DNA of 64,000 nucleotides from Lachnospiraceae bacterium P6A3 (GCA_000702085.1 JNKP01000004.1:62001-126000); one strand, 5' to 3'; shown: positions 46,117 through 55,048, numbered from the stretch's first letter. Program-made: numbers and translations. Notes: generated from the sequence alone by a model not told the origin.

Positions 46117-47199
46117 CTACTCCAAAATAAAATTGTATTCCTGCAGACCTTTATCCGGATCTATGTGAAGCCAGTCCGAATAATCCTCGCAGGTTATTCC
46201 CGACAAATTATGGTTATAGCTTCCGCGGACCGTAACCGAATACTTTGCACAGATCTCTCTTATATAGCTTTCGGAAGCCTCCACTCCGGTAAACAGATCG
46301 GATCTTTCGATGAAATCATAAATCGTGGGATAGATTGCGGGAAGATAAATTTCAACCGTAACACCCTCTTCGGTCAGATGCCTGATAAGTGCCTCGAACA
46401 GTTCCGCATTTTCGGGACTGATCTCAATAAATTCTTCTCCAAGTGCATCCAGATGACCGCTCTCTATAAGCCAGTTTGCATCTCCGTCGATCTTGGCCTG
46501 GGGATCTTTGATAAGACAGCTGTGACGTCCGTCCGGCAATATGCAGGGAATGCCTGCCGCCTCCTGCTCATCCGCATTTCTCACAAGATCCGGACCGGGA
46601 GTCAGACAGTACTTAAGTCCCCACCTTCCGATATACTCCATGGATGACTGGAAATAGGAAAAGGATAAAAACTCTTTCCATGAATCATCTTTTCCTGCTT
46701 CATCAAGTGCCTTAAGAGCTTCCTCTCTTGATGAGCCTGTCATCATCAGATATTCGAACCTGCCGTATGCCGCAATGCTATCATGATGACCCACACCCTG
46801 ATCTTCCCTCAGGATCCAGGGATCCACACATATCACAACCCGCTCCGGCATATCGCCCTCCGCTTCCAGAAGGCCGACGGCCGCTATATCGTCCCACAGA
46901 TATGCGCCGGAAAGTCCCACAACCTGGTAATCGTCAAACTCCCAGGGCAGATACAGTACCGAACTGGATCCGATGATAACGGTCTCGGGAGATTTTGCCT
47001 CCAGAACGGTTTTCTGAAGAAGGCCCTCGTTATAATCGCCGGGGCTTACCACGATCTCACCGTCTATCAGGCGCTGCGCCATCTCGAGCACCATTCCGTC
47101 ACCGTTAATATTGGCGGGATCCGCTATTAAATTGATACCTGCGACCAGGCCGTATACAAAGACGGTAATGAGGCCGCATTTCAGTAAAAACTTTTTCAT
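46117..47199 (-). CDS. SGNH-hydrolase-like membrane-anchored protein in a DltD/AlgJ-like position
   Basis: A 360-residue protein with an N-terminal signal anchor (about 5-22) and an extracytoplasmic domain. VIIGSSSVLYL gives the nucleophile-like Ser and DWLHIDPDKG near the C terminus gives Asp and His, the SGNH catalytic order. It lies between an MBOAT protein and DltA, where DltD would be expected, but it is not recognisably DltD. It may transfer the acyl group to the final glycan or wall polymer. The ATG at 47199 is preferred over a GTG at 47205. Confidence 0.78.
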   Translation of the reverse strand: MKKFLLKCGLITVFVYGLVAGINLIADPANINGDGMVLEMAQRLIDGEIVVSPGDYNEGLLQKTVLEAKSPETVIIGSSSVLYLPWEFDDYQVVGLSGAYLWDDIAAVGLLEAEGDMPERVVICVDPWILREDQGVGHHDSIAAYGRFEYLMMTGSSREEALKALDEAGKDDSWKEFLSFSYFQSSMEYIGRWGLKYCLTPGPDLVRNADEQEAAGIPCILPDGRHSCLIKDPQAKIDGDANWLIESGHLDALGEEFIEISPENAELFEALIRHLTEEGVTVEIYLPAIYPTIYDFIERSDLFTGVEASESYIREICAKYSVTVRGSYNHNLSGITCEDYSDWLHIDPDKGLQEYNFILE

Positions 47200-47208
47200 C
47201 TTCACCCG

Positions 47209-48735
47209 TTAAAAACCGAAATAGATAAAAGAGGACACTCCGAATGCTCCGAACCTGATTATCACAAACACAAGCAGGAAGTACAAAGCCCATCTGACAA
47301 CTGCAGGTTTGCTCTTTATCAGCTCCGCATTGCTCTTCTTCATGATAAGTCTTCTGTCCAAAAACAGCTGAAGGGCAATGATCACCAAAACAACTATCAG
47401 CACGGATATCCCCCCGAAATTATCCCACGCAAGATCTTTGAGTCTCTTGGCAGGCTCGATCGGATTACCAAGCTTTACGATATTACTCAGTATCTTTAAT
47501 CCCTGAGGATAATCGGAAGCCCTGAAAAACAGCATACCTATGCTGAAGAATATATATGTCCTGACAGTCTGAAAACATATCCATACCGGATTGTCGTCCT
47601 TGATATTGAGAGCTGCTTTCTGTTTTTTGAAAAGTCCCGCAAAAGCCTGTCCGATCACTATCACCAGGCAGTACCACCAGCCCTCGCCGAGAATATATTT
47701 CCATGAATCGCCGTGCCAAAGGCCCATCACGCTCCACAGAATAAACAGAGCGGGGAAGGTGGATATTCTGGCTCCGTCCTTGCCGAATCTCTTTTTGCAC
47801 TTTTCTTTTAACTTCTTGAATGGTGCGGTCTTAAGAAGCGGATACAGAATATAATCATTGAGCCATGCACCCAGTGTGATATGCCATCTCTGCCAAAACT
47901 CCTGAAGAGTCCTGGAGAAAAAGGGCGCCTTGAAATTCTCGGTAAGTGTTATGCCGAAACATTCGGATATTCCCAGAACGATATCCATACATCCCGAGAA
48001 ATCAAAATACAGCTGGACCGAATAGATCATGGGCATAAGCAGCACCCAGACTCCGGTAAAGATATCGGGATTGGCAAACATGCTGTCCACGGGATAAGAC
48101 ATTCTGTCCGCAACAACCAGCTTTTTGGCAAATCCCCAGCCGGCTCTTCTGAGGCCCGCGGTTACTCTGTCATAATCAAAGCGGTGCTCTTCAAACAGCT
48201 TCTTACCCAGATCCCTGTGCCTGCTCATAGGGCCCGAGACCATAAGAGGGAAGTAGCATGTAAAAAGAAGGAGCTTAAAAGGATTATGCTCCACATCCTT
48301 ATACCCCTGATAACAATCGATGAGGTACGACATAAGGCTCATGGTATAAAAGCTTATGGCAAGAGGCGCAGCTATGTGGATATCGGGGAAGATCCCGCCC
48401 CTTCCGAAAAGGGTGCTGAAGGTGTTGTATGTATGAATTCCCAGATTAAGATATTTCAGGATTATCAGGAAGAAGACATTTGTAAGAAGCGCTGTCAGAA
48501 AGACCGCTTTTTTCAGCCTCTTATTATCCGGATTTTTCTCAAAGACAAGCGCTGCGGCATAAACAAGTCCTACCGCCAGGATCATGTATATGAATGTATA
48601 AGGTCTGGAATTGATGAAAAAGAAAACAAGGCTTCCCGCAAGGAGAAGCATCCACTGATATTTCTGCGGGAGTTTCCAATAAACGAGCAGCAAAATCGCC
48701 GTGAATATAAGAAATTTTACCGATGTGATCACCAT
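47209..48735 (-). CDS. MBOAT-family O-acyltransferase (DltB/AlgI-like)
   Basis: A 508-residue polytopic protein with about 11 helices. The MBOAT signature appears as LYFDFSGCMDIVLGISECFG, FWQRWHITLGAWLNDYILYPL and the catalytic His in MGLWHGDSW. Sequence style is closer to AlgI/PatA than to classical DltB. It passes an acyl group through the membrane to an outer acceptor. The ATG lacks a Shine-Dalgarno; a -10 TAAAAT with TGG before it ends 7 nt upstream of the ATG. It is the first gene of the operon with SGNH, dltA and dltC. Confidence 0.92.
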   Translation of the reverse strand: MVITSVKFLIFTAILLLVYWKLPQKYQWMLLLAGSLVFFFINSRPYTFIYMILAVGLVYAAALVFEKNPDNKRLKKAVFLTALLTNVFFLIILKYLNLGIHTYNTFSTLFGRGGIFPDIHIAAPLAISFYTMSLMSYLIDCYQGYKDVEHNPFKLLLFTCYFPLMVSGPMSRHRDLGKKLFEEHRFDYDRVTAGLRRAGWGFAKKLVVADRMSYPVDSMFANPDIFTGVWVLLMPMIYSVQLYFDFSGCMDIVLGISECFGITLTENFKAPFFSRTLQEFWQRWHITLGAWLNDYILYPLLKTAPFKKLKEKCKKRFGKDGARISTFPALFILWSVMGLWHGDSWKYILGEGWWYCLVIVIGQAFAGLFKKQKAALNIKDDNPVWICFQTVRTYIFFSIGMLFFRASDYPQGLKILSNIVKLGNPIEPAKRLKDLAWDNFGGISVLIVVLVIIALQLFLDRRLIMKKSNAELIKSKPAVVRWALYFLLVFVIIRFGAFGVSSFIYFGF

Positions 48736-48742
48736 GAAATCT

Positions 48743-48770
48743 ATTTTACCAAATCATTTATTCAATTCAA
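48743..48770 (-). promoter_or_regulatory. Promoter of the Dlt-like operon, possibly leaderless
   Basis: On the minus strand TTGAAT (48765-48770), a 16-nt spacer and an extended -10 TGG-TAAAAT (48743-48748) end 7 nt before the start codon of the MBOAT gene. Confidence 0.6.
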
Positions 48771-48780
48771 CAATAAAATA

Positions 48781-48805
48781 ATCCCGGAGCACTGCGCTCC
48801 GGGAT
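48781..48805 (-). terminator. Terminator after the response regulator
   Basis: ATCCCGGAGC-gcagt-GCTCCGGGAT (10-bp perfect stem) is followed on the minus strand by TATTTTATTG. It separates the two-component genes from the Dlt-like operon. Confidence 0.9.
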
Positions 48806-48829
48806 CACACATATATACTTTACGGCGTA

Positions 48830-49525
48830 TCAAAGCTTGAAGCGATATCCTACGCCCCAGATGGTTTCAATGTACTTGGAATCACCGCTTACGTCTCCGA
48901 GCTTCTCACGGATCTTCTTGATATGAACGGTAACGGTTGCGATGTCTCCCACCGATTCCATTCCCCAAATGGTTCTGAACAGGTCGTCCTTGGTATAAAC
49001 CTTATTGGGATTCTCCGCAAGGAATGAAAGAAGGTCGAACTCCTTGGTGGTGAAGATCTTCTCTTCGCCGTCCACAAATACTCTTCTTGCGGTCTTGTCG
49101 ATCTTGATTCCCCTGATCTCGATGAGATCGTTCTCACTCTTGCGCTTTCCTGCACCCACAAGTCTTTCGTACTGTGCGAGATGAGCCTTTACTCTTGCTA
49201 CCAGTTCTCCGGGAGAGAAGGGTTTGGTCATATAATCATCGGCACCGAGTCCGAGTCCGCGGATCTTGTCAATGTCATCCTTTTTGGCTGATACCATGAT
49301 GATGGGGATGTTCTTTTCAGCCCTGACCTTTCTGCAGATATCGAAGCCGTCGGTTCCGGGAAGCATCAGATCGAGGACCACAAGGTCATAATCATTCTTC
49401 ATTGCGGCATCAAGTCCGTCATCGCCGCGATCGAAGGTTTCTACTTCATAATTGTTCATCTCCAGATAATCTTTCTCGAGATCGGCAATTTCTTTCTCAT
49501 CTTCGATTATCAGAATCTTAGCCAT
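48830..49525 (-). CDS. OmpR/PhoB-family response regulator
   Basis: A 231-residue regulator. The receiver domain has the acidic pocket (IIEDEKE), phospho-acceptor Asp in VVLDLMLPGTDG, Ser in MVSAKKDD and Lys in MTKPFSPGE. A winged-helix DNA-binding domain follows (TTKEFDLLSFLAENP, GDIATVTVHIKKIREKLG, WGVGYRF). GGAGGACAATT precedes the ATG. It overlaps the histidine kinase gene by 8 nt. Proximity to the Dlt-like operon and an LTA synthase suggests control of envelope modification. Confidence 0.96.
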   Translation of the reverse strand: MAKILIIEDEKEIADLEKDYLEMNNYEVETFDRGDDGLDAAMKNDYDLVVLDLMLPGTDGFDICRKVRAEKNIPIIMVSAKKDDIDKIRGLGLGADDYMTKPFSPGELVARVKAHLAQYERLVGAGKRKSENDLIEIRGIKIDKTARRVFVDGEEKIFTTKEFDLLSFLAENPNKVYTKDDLFRTIWGMESVGDIATVTVHIKKIREKLGDVSGDSKYIETIWGVGYRFKL

Positions 49526-50999
49526 AATTGTCCTCCTTGTATTTCCTGATCACGAAATGCATGCATGTGGATTCGTTCTCTCTGGATGTGGCCCAGATGT
49601 GGCCTCCGTGATCTTCAATGATCTTCTTTACTATCGAAAGTCCTATTCCGCTTCCGCCCTGCGCCGTGCTTCTTGCAGCATCCGCGCGGTAAAATCTTTC
49701 AAATATTCTCGGGATGTCGGCGGAAGCGATTCCTTTACCGTTATCCTCTATCTCGACGATGATATCTTCGCCGCCGTCGTAAACTCTCATGGATATAGTC
49801 TTGATCGGCTTATCCATATACTTGACGCTGTTTCCGATGATATTGTTGATGACTTTTCTGAGCTGCTCGGGATCGGCAATTATCATGGTATCGGAGGGAA
49901 GGGTATTCTTATAATCAAAGGCTATACCCCTGGTCTCCATATCCAGTCCGACTTCCTCGACACAGTCCCTGAAGTAATCGGTTACGTTGAGCTTCAGGAA
50001 ATTATATTTGATCCTGTCATTATCAACGCTCGAATAAAGTGTCAGCTCGTTAATGAGCTTATCCATATCCACGGCCTTGTTATATATGGTCTTAAGATAT
50101 TTCTCCTGCTTCTCCGGAGTTGATGCGACTCCGTCCAGGATTCCCTCGACATAACCCTTTATGGAAGTAATGGGGGTCTTAAGGTCATGGCTTATATTGG
50201 ACACCAGCTCTTTGTTTTTCTGTTCCTGTTCCGCGGTTCTCTCTTCATTTTCACGAAGTCTCATTCTCATGTCTTCGTAGTTTCTGAGAAGCTCTCCCAC
50301 ATCCCCGCCGACTCCGTCATGCTCTATGACATAGTCGAAATTTCCTTCCCTTACCTGGGTAAGTCCCTTTGATATCTGGCTCAGAGGGTCGAGGATGCCT
50401 TTTTTGTTCCAGAACGTTACGATGGAAGCGGTTATCAGCATTATCAGAACCGTGGCGATGAACATATCCAGGAGCATCTTACGACCTACGATCGCATTTG
50501 CCTTAACCAGGATAAAAACACTGCCTTCACTTCCGTCCGAAAAAACAAAATCAAGCTGCTTAACGTATTCCTGAAGATCCCTGTAATAAATGCTGGATCT
50601 TTCGTCCGGTTCAAGGGTTCCGTATTCCGGAAGCCTGTCCCATATCTCGGATGCCATTGTGGTATTGCCGATGTAATATTTATCTCCGGCTTTTCTGACA
50701 ACAAGAGTACTGGATAATTCAAAGAGCTCTTTGTTTAAACTCTCCAGATACTCATTGTCTTCAAGGACGGTACTGTTAACCTGTAAATCCCGTTCCAGTC
50801 TTTCATACAGTTTATCAACACTTCCGACCAGATCCTGAGTGTTATCGCCTATGACATAGAAATGCTCATTGAAGGAATAGGGATCATAAAAAGGCCCGCA
50901 CAAATAGAGATTGACGAGCATGAAGGTTACCACGATCAGCACAAGCGGAACAAATGCGACCGCCACAAATGTGATTATCATCCTTGTCTGGATCTTCAT
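49518..50999 (-). CDS. Membrane sensor histidine kinase
   Basis: A 493-residue sensor with a first helix near the N terminus, an outer domain of about 130 residues, a second helix (LLDMFIATVLIMLITASIVTF), a HAMP linker, a HisKA domain with the phosphorylated His in SNISHDLKTPITS and an HATPase domain (NNIIGNSVKYMD, EDNGKGIASADIPRIFERFYR, GGSGIGLSIVK). I chose the ATG at 50999. It has no Shine-Dalgarno, but TGTTATACT ends 7 nt before it, so the mRNA may be leaderless. The kinase precedes the regulator, the reverse of the most common order. Confidence 0.95.
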   Translation of the reverse strand: MKIQTRMIITFVAVAFVPLVLIVVTFMLVNLYLCGPFYDPYSFNEHFYVIGDNTQDLVGSVDKLYERLERDLQVNSTVLEDNEYLESLNKELFELSSTLVVRKAGDKYYIGNTTMASEIWDRLPEYGTLEPDERSSIYYRDLQEYVKQLDFVFSDGSEGSVFILVKANAIVGRKMLLDMFIATVLIMLITASIVTFWNKKGILDPLSQISKGLTQVREGNFDYVIEHDGVGGDVGELLRNYEDMRMRLRENEERTAEQEQKNKELVSNISHDLKTPITSIKGYVEGILDGVASTPEKQEKYLKTIYNKAVDMDKLINELTLYSSVDNDRIKYNFLKLNVTDYFRDCVEEVGLDMETRGIAFDYKNTLPSDTMIIADPEQLRKVINNIIGNSVKYMDKPIKTISMRVYDGGEDIIVEIEDNGKGIASADIPRIFERFYRADAARSTAQGGSGIGLSIVKKIIEDHGGHIWATSRENESTCMHFVIRKYKEDNYG

Positions 51000-51006
51000 G
51001 AGCAAA

Positions 51007-51015
51007 AGTATAACA
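51007..51015 (-). promoter_or_regulatory. Extended -10 promoter of the histidine kinase gene
   Basis: TGTTATACT on the minus strand (-10 TATACT at 51007-51012) is an extended -10, with a weak -35 TTATCA 16 nt upstream. It ends 7 nt before the ATG at 50999. Confidence 0.55.
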
Positions 51016-51075
51016 TAACACTGCTTATTGATAAAAAACTCTGTATAAAGATTTTATTATATCTTTATTAAAAGA

Positions 51076-51103
51076 GGAACTCCCGTTTTTACGCGGGAGT
51101 TCC
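51076..51103 (-). terminator. Terminator of the LTA synthase-like gene
   Basis: GGAACTCCCG and CGGGAGTTCC form a perfect 10-bp stem with an 8-nt loop, followed on the minus strand by TCTTTTAATAAAG. Confidence 0.88.
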
Positions 51104-51116
51104 CTTGTTTTATGCA

Positions 51117-53402
51117 CTAATTGCCTGCCTCTCCGTCCCCCGTATCTCCGGATCCGGCAATATGCTGTTCCTCAAGAAGCGAGTAAACATAGGGGAAATA
51201 TGCATTGTAGATAACGCTTCTGTTAAATATGATCTTGTTGGCAACGATGGCGTTATGCCTCTTGATATAAGCTTCTCCAACCTCTTCATAACCGGGATTG
51301 GGATAGAAAACACCGCCTCTGTATGCTCCGACTTCGGTCTTCCAGTTATATCCGCTGTCAAAATACAGACCCTCGGCATCGGACAAAACATCTCTTCCGA
51401 TGTACAGTCTGGAATCCCATTCGCATCCGAAAAGATTCAGAAGAGTGGGAAGAATATCAACGGGTGATGTGGGCTTATCCACTATGATCGGATCCATATC
51501 TTCAAGAATGCCGCACCAGATGATTGCACGGTTCTTATCACGGTCCATCTGATTCTCTACCTTATATCCGTAAAGCTCGTCCAGGTAAGGAAGATTTCCC
51601 AGATATCCTCCGTCGGTAAGTCCGTAGGGGAAGTGATCCGGAGCCAGGGCGATAACCGTATCGTCCGCAAGGTCATTCTCCTCAAGGTACTCGAGAAGAT
51701 ATTCCATGGCATATTCCAGCTCAAGGTTACAAGCTATATACGCCTTAACGGGATCGGAATAATCCAGTCCTTTCTCTTCGCACCAGTTTTCGACAACTTC
51801 TCTGTTTCTTACGGACATCGCATTGGAATGGAAGTCATATCTGCTGTGTCCGCTTACGGTCATGTAATAAATATTAAAAGGTGCATTTCCCGAATAAAGA
51901 GGAAGGGTTCCCTCCATCATTTCCTTGTCACTCTCGGGCCATGCTCTTGAAATAAGCTGTTCCATGCCGTTACCAAAGCCCATAAAGCCTTCGCTGTATC
52001 CGAGAAGGTTGTGGGTTATGTTTCTGCTGTAGTACAGATCGTCGTTATCATGGAATGCCATTCCGTAATAACCCATATCCGAACTGAGCATCGCACCCAT
52101 ATTCGTATAACTTCCCTGTGCGGTCATGGTAAGCATGGAATCGCCGCCCGCCATGGGGAGAAGTCCGAATATCAATTCAAATTCACCGCCCGTTGTACCT
52201 GCGGTTGCCTGCTCGTAATAATCCGTGAAGTTGATACCCTTTGTGCTGAGTCTGTATAAAGCGGGAGTAAGCTCGGGATCGATTATGCTTCCGGAAAATG
52301 CCTCCGCACATATCAGGATAAGATTCTTTCCTTCAAAAAGTCCCGTGTACTCATTCTTGGAAGAAGGTGTGAGGGACGCAACATACGAATTAAGGTTCTG
52401 GAACTGTCCGCCCTCCGCGGCGAGAGCCGCAAAATCAATATCATATGCATTAACGCCGTATACGGGTTTCTCTGCGACCACCTCGGCATCATTACCGCTG
52501 ACATCGCTTACCGTCAGATCCGCCACCGGTTCAAGCCCCGTAAAGCCCCCGTCCGAAGGAACTTCAACCGGCATAAACTCACTTTCTGTGGTGGGCACGG
52601 TGCCGATATGTCCCGCATCGAGAATAAGCGCATTTACCAGACCGTATGATGCAACCGAATTCTGGAAGCTGTAACGCTCTCCGAAGGTTTCTTTATCTAC
52701 CTTTCCGATTGCGGATGCTATTACGATAAAAGAAAGACCCAAAAGCGAAAGTCCCATGATCACAAGAACCGCAACAAAGCGTCTTCCTCGGTTCGAAAGA
52801 AGACTTCCGGAAGGTTCCTCCATGAACTGCTCTTCAGGTTCTTCCTCTTCACTGCCAAGGTCGATCATCTCGATTCCTTCGTTCTTTGCGGGAACGGGAT
52901 AGGACTTTTCGATCTTTCTGGTTCTGCTGATCCCGGCTACAATCTTCCTTCCGGCTATCAGCCACATCAAAAGAGGAAGAGCAAACAGACTGATATGGGA
53001 TATTCCGTCCACGCTCTTAACCATGAACATAATGTCACCGCCGAATCCCTTGAGGGCATCGGTTGCGGCATTGAGAATGGTATTGATGTCGTATAAAACG
53101 CTGAACTGCCTTTGTATGAAAAACTCGATCAGGAAAATTATCGGTGCGATCAGAAGGATCAGAAAAGCAAAGATATTGGCCAGCGGTTTGGGAAGCACAT
53201 AAACGGGAATCGCCGCTATACCGCCCGCCAGGATAGAAAAAGCGAGCATATAGACCACGGAGAAATCAATCACCCTGGCAGAGACCGAATACTTAAACAA
53301 TAATTCAAAATAAAAAAAGGACAATCCGAAAAACAGTGCCAGCAACGTTGCTGACACGGAATAAGAAACCTTTTTTCCGGATTTAATATCTGTCTTGCTC
53401 AT
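51117..53402 (-). CDS. LTA synthase family protein (membrane sulfatase/phosphoglycerol transferase)
   Basis: A 761-residue protein. Four helices, a cytoplasmic Glu-rich insert (residues about 180-210) and a fifth helix precede a large outer sulfatase-fold domain. Landmarks are NLILICAEAFSGSIIDP, the nucleophile Thr in TAGTTGGEFELIFG (aligned with LtaS GKTSDSEF), FHDNDDLYYSRN and the metal-binding ALAPDHFPYG. It should transfer glycerol phosphate units to a wall-associated glycolipid. I chose the ATG at 53402 because the upstream in-frame start is a TTG. The Shine-Dalgarno is weak. The nearby Dlt-like operon would then modify the polymer. Confidence 0.88.
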   Translation of the reverse strand: MSKTDIKSGKKVSYSVSATLLALFFGLSFFYFELLFKYSVSARVIDFSVVYMLAFSILAGGIAAIPVYVLPKPLANIFAFLILLIAPIIFLIEFFIQRQFSVLYDINTILNAATDALKGFGGDIMFMVKSVDGISHISLFALPLLMWLIAGRKIVAGISRTRKIEKSYPVPAKNEGIEMIDLGSEEEEPEEQFMEEPSGSLLSNRGRRFVAVLVIMGLSLLGLSFIVIASAIGKVDKETFGERYSFQNSVASYGLVNALILDAGHIGTVPTTESEFMPVEVPSDGGFTGLEPVADLTVSDVSGNDAEVVAEKPVYGVNAYDIDFAALAAEGGQFQNLNSYVASLTPSSKNEYTGLFEGKNLILICAEAFSGSIIDPELTPALYRLSTKGINFTDYYEQATAGTTGGEFELIFGLLPMAGGDSMLTMTAQGSYTNMGAMLSSDMGYYGMAFHDNDDLYYSRNITHNLLGYSEGFMGFGNGMEQLISRAWPESDKEMMEGTLPLYSGNAPFNIYYMTVSGHSRYDFHSNAMSVRNREVVENWCEEKGLDYSDPVKAYIACNLELEYAMEYLLEYLEENDLADDTVIALAPDHFPYGLTDGGYLGNLPYLDELYGYKVENQMDRDKNRAIIWCGILEDMDPIIVDKPTSPVDILPTLLNLFGCEWDSRLYIGRDVLSDAEGLYFDSGYNWKTEVGAYRGGVFYPNPGYEEVGEAYIKRHNAIVANKIIFNRSVIYNAYFPYVYSLLEEQHIAGSGDTGDGEAGN

Positions 53403-53429
53403 TTCAAAAATAATCGCTTTCCGCAAACC

Positions 53430-53458
53430 TACGCCGGACTAATATATAGTCCGGCGTA
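53430..53458 (-). terminator. Hairpin after the FakA-like gene and before the LTA synthase gene
   Basis: TACGCCGGACT and AGTCCGGCGTA form a perfect 11-bp stem with a 7-nt loop, 20 nt past the stop of the small gene. The minus-strand flank is GGTTTGCGG, without a real T-run, so termination may be partial and LTA synthase may receive read-through. Confidence 0.6.
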
Positions 53459-53477
53459 AGATGATAATACAATTTGA

Positions 53478-53744
53478 TCAGCCGTGCAAGCCTCTTGACT
53501 GACGATCCATATCCTCAACCACGATATCGTAAATCTCACCGAGGGATCTGCAATACTCAAGGATCTTCCAGGGCTCGTTGGTATGGAAGTGGATCTTTAC
53601 GAGCTCCTCATCACCTGCGGCAACAAGGCTGTCTCCGACGAAATTCTCGGTTATATAGTCCCTGATCTCATCTTCATCAAGATCCTCATTGGCGCTCTCG
53701 ATAAGAAGCTGGGTATCATAACGAAATTCGATTGACTGTTCCAT
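53478..53744 (-). CDS. Free-standing FakA-middle-domain-like protein
   Basis: An 88-residue protein. DEIRDYITENFVGDSL, AAGDEELVKIHFHTNEP and GEIYDIVVEDMDRQSRG match the middle domain of FakA (the fatty-acid kinase subunit), where GDSLVVVGDDDLVKVHVHTNDP is conserved. FakA normally has an N-terminal DAK2-type ATP domain and a C-terminal FakB-binding part; neither is here. AAGGAG precedes the ATG. It lies 27 nt after mtnN, so it is probably in the luxS-mtnN operon. Function unknown. Confidence 0.8.
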   Translation of the reverse strand: MEQSIEFRYDTQLLIESANEDLDEDEIRDYITENFVGDSLVAAGDEELVKIHFHTNEPWKILEYCRSLGEIYDIVVEDMDRQSRGLHG

Positions 53745-53770
53745 TTTTTATCTCCTTATAAATACGTTTA

Positions 53771-54469
53771 TCAGATAAGCGTCAGCATATCGGCAACAAG
53801 CTTGGCGCAGTGTGCCGCTGCGGCTTTCTCGAATGTAGGATAATCCTGCTCGGCGGATCCGTCTGCCTTATCGGAAATGGCTCTGATAATAACAAAAGGA
53901 ACCCCGTTCAGGTATGCTCCGTGTGCGATGGAAGCTCCTTCCATCTCTGCACAGTCCGCTTCAAAATTCTTGATTATGCGGTCTTTTACCTCGGAGCTGG
54001 ATATAAACTGGTCACCGCTGGCAACTCTTCCCACACGGTAGTTAAGATCCGGCTGTTTTTCACTGATTGCCTTCTCGGCCGCTTCTATAAGCCCGGGATC
54101 TGCAGGGAACTCCCTTACTCCGAGCTGGGGGACTTCGCCGATCTTATATGAGAAGATGGTAACATCCACATCATGATGAACGGCATCTTTGGAGATAAGG
54201 ATATCTCCGATATTAAGATCGTTATTAAGAGAACCGGCTACTCCCGTGTTGATGACATGGGATACGCCGAAATCATCGCAAAGGATCTGAACGCAGAGAG
54301 CGGCATTTACTTTTCCGATTCCGCAACGGACAACAACGACATCTACTCCGCCGATACTGCCTTCACAGAATTCCATGCCTGCTTTCTTCTTAATGTTTAT
54401 TCCCTTTATCTGACCTTTAAGAGCACTTACTTCGAGCTCCATGGCTCCGATTATTCCGACCTTAACCAT
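53771..54469 (-). CDS. mtnN: 5'-methylthioadenosine/S-adenosylhomocysteine nucleosidase
   Basis: A 232-residue enzyme that cleaves SAH to S-ribosylhomocysteine and adenine, providing the LuxS substrate, and also recycles MTA. Motifs: VGIIGAMELEVSAL, VINTGVAGSLNNDLNIGDI, SGDQFIS, DCAEMEGASIAHGA and the catalytic Asp in VIIRAISDKADG. GGAGGGACAT precedes the ATG. It follows luxS by 13 nt. Confidence 0.97.
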   Translation of the reverse strand: MVKVGIIGAMELEVSALKGQIKGINIKKKAGMEFCEGSIGGVDVVVVRCGIGKVNAALCVQILCDDFGVSHVINTGVAGSLNNDLNIGDILISKDAVHHDVDVTIFSYKIGEVPQLGVREFPADPGLIEAAEKAISEKQPDLNYRVGRVASGDQFISSSEVKDRIIKNFEADCAEMEGASIAHGAYLNGVPFVIIRAISDKADGSAEQDYPTFEKAAAAHCAKLVADMLTLI

Positions 54470-54482
54470 ATGTCCCTCCGTA

Positions 54483-54962
54483 TTATTCAGGATATTTCAT
54501 CCTGTCCTCTGTTATATGGTACAGAACTTCATTTAAATACTTGTTGGCAAGATAATTGGCCATTCCGAGATTCTGATCCAGATAATTTCCGCAATCCTTG
54601 GGAGTGGCACCGGGGATTTCATCATCAAAATCCCTTATAAACTCATACATCTCGGTCAAAAGAGAAACAACATCCTTGCTCTCGAGATCTCCCGCAAAAA
54701 TCACATAGAAACCGGTTCTGCAGCCCATTGGTCCGAAGTATACGACCCTGTCCTTCCACTCGGAATGGTTTCTGAGGAATGTCGCTCCGAGATGTTCGAT
54801 GGTATGCATCTCAGCGGTATTCATAACGGGCTCATCGTTGGGACTGGTCATCCTAATATCAAAGGTAGTGACGGTCTCCTGTCCGATATGATCCTTTCTG
54901 GATACGTAAACACCGGGCTTAAGCCTGATGTGGTCAACTGTAAAGCTTGCTATTTTTTCCAA
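54483..54962 (-). CDS. luxS: S-ribosylhomocysteine lyase LuxS
   Basis: A 159-residue metalloenzyme making homocysteine and the AI-2 precursor DPD. The metal motif HTIEH and the catalytic Cys in GPMGCRTGFY are intact, as is the second metal Cys in PKDCGNYLDQNL. The start is a TTG at 54962, supported by AGGAGG 8 nt upstream and the standard N terminus (MEKIASFTVDH). It is in an operon with mtnN, forming the activated methyl cycle branch. Confidence 0.97.
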   Translation of the reverse strand: MEKIASFTVDHIRLKPGVYVSRKDHIGQETVTTFDIRMTSPNDEPVMNTAEMHTIEHLGATFLRNHSEWKDRVVYFGPMGCRTGFYVIFAGDLESKDVVSLLTEMYEFIRDFDDEIPGATPKDCGNYLDQNLGMANYLANKYLNEVLYHITEDRMKYPE

Positions 54963-55048
54963 GGTCGCTGCCTCCTGTTTCTTAAAGCGGTTAGTCTGAC
55001 GAAACCGCCCATAATTTTAGCACAGATAACGGGCTTTTTAAATATCCT

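Noticed and set aside
44320-48735. Non-ribosomal peptide synthesis locus
   Set aside because: There is one short adenylation enzyme and one carrier, with no condensation or thioesterase domain; DltA/DltC sizes and the MBOAT partner fit envelope acylation.
47881-48840. 319-codon frame on the plus strand
   Set aside because: Antisense to the MBOAT gene and its promoter; rich in His/Lys/Arg as expected for the complement of a hydrophobic membrane gene.
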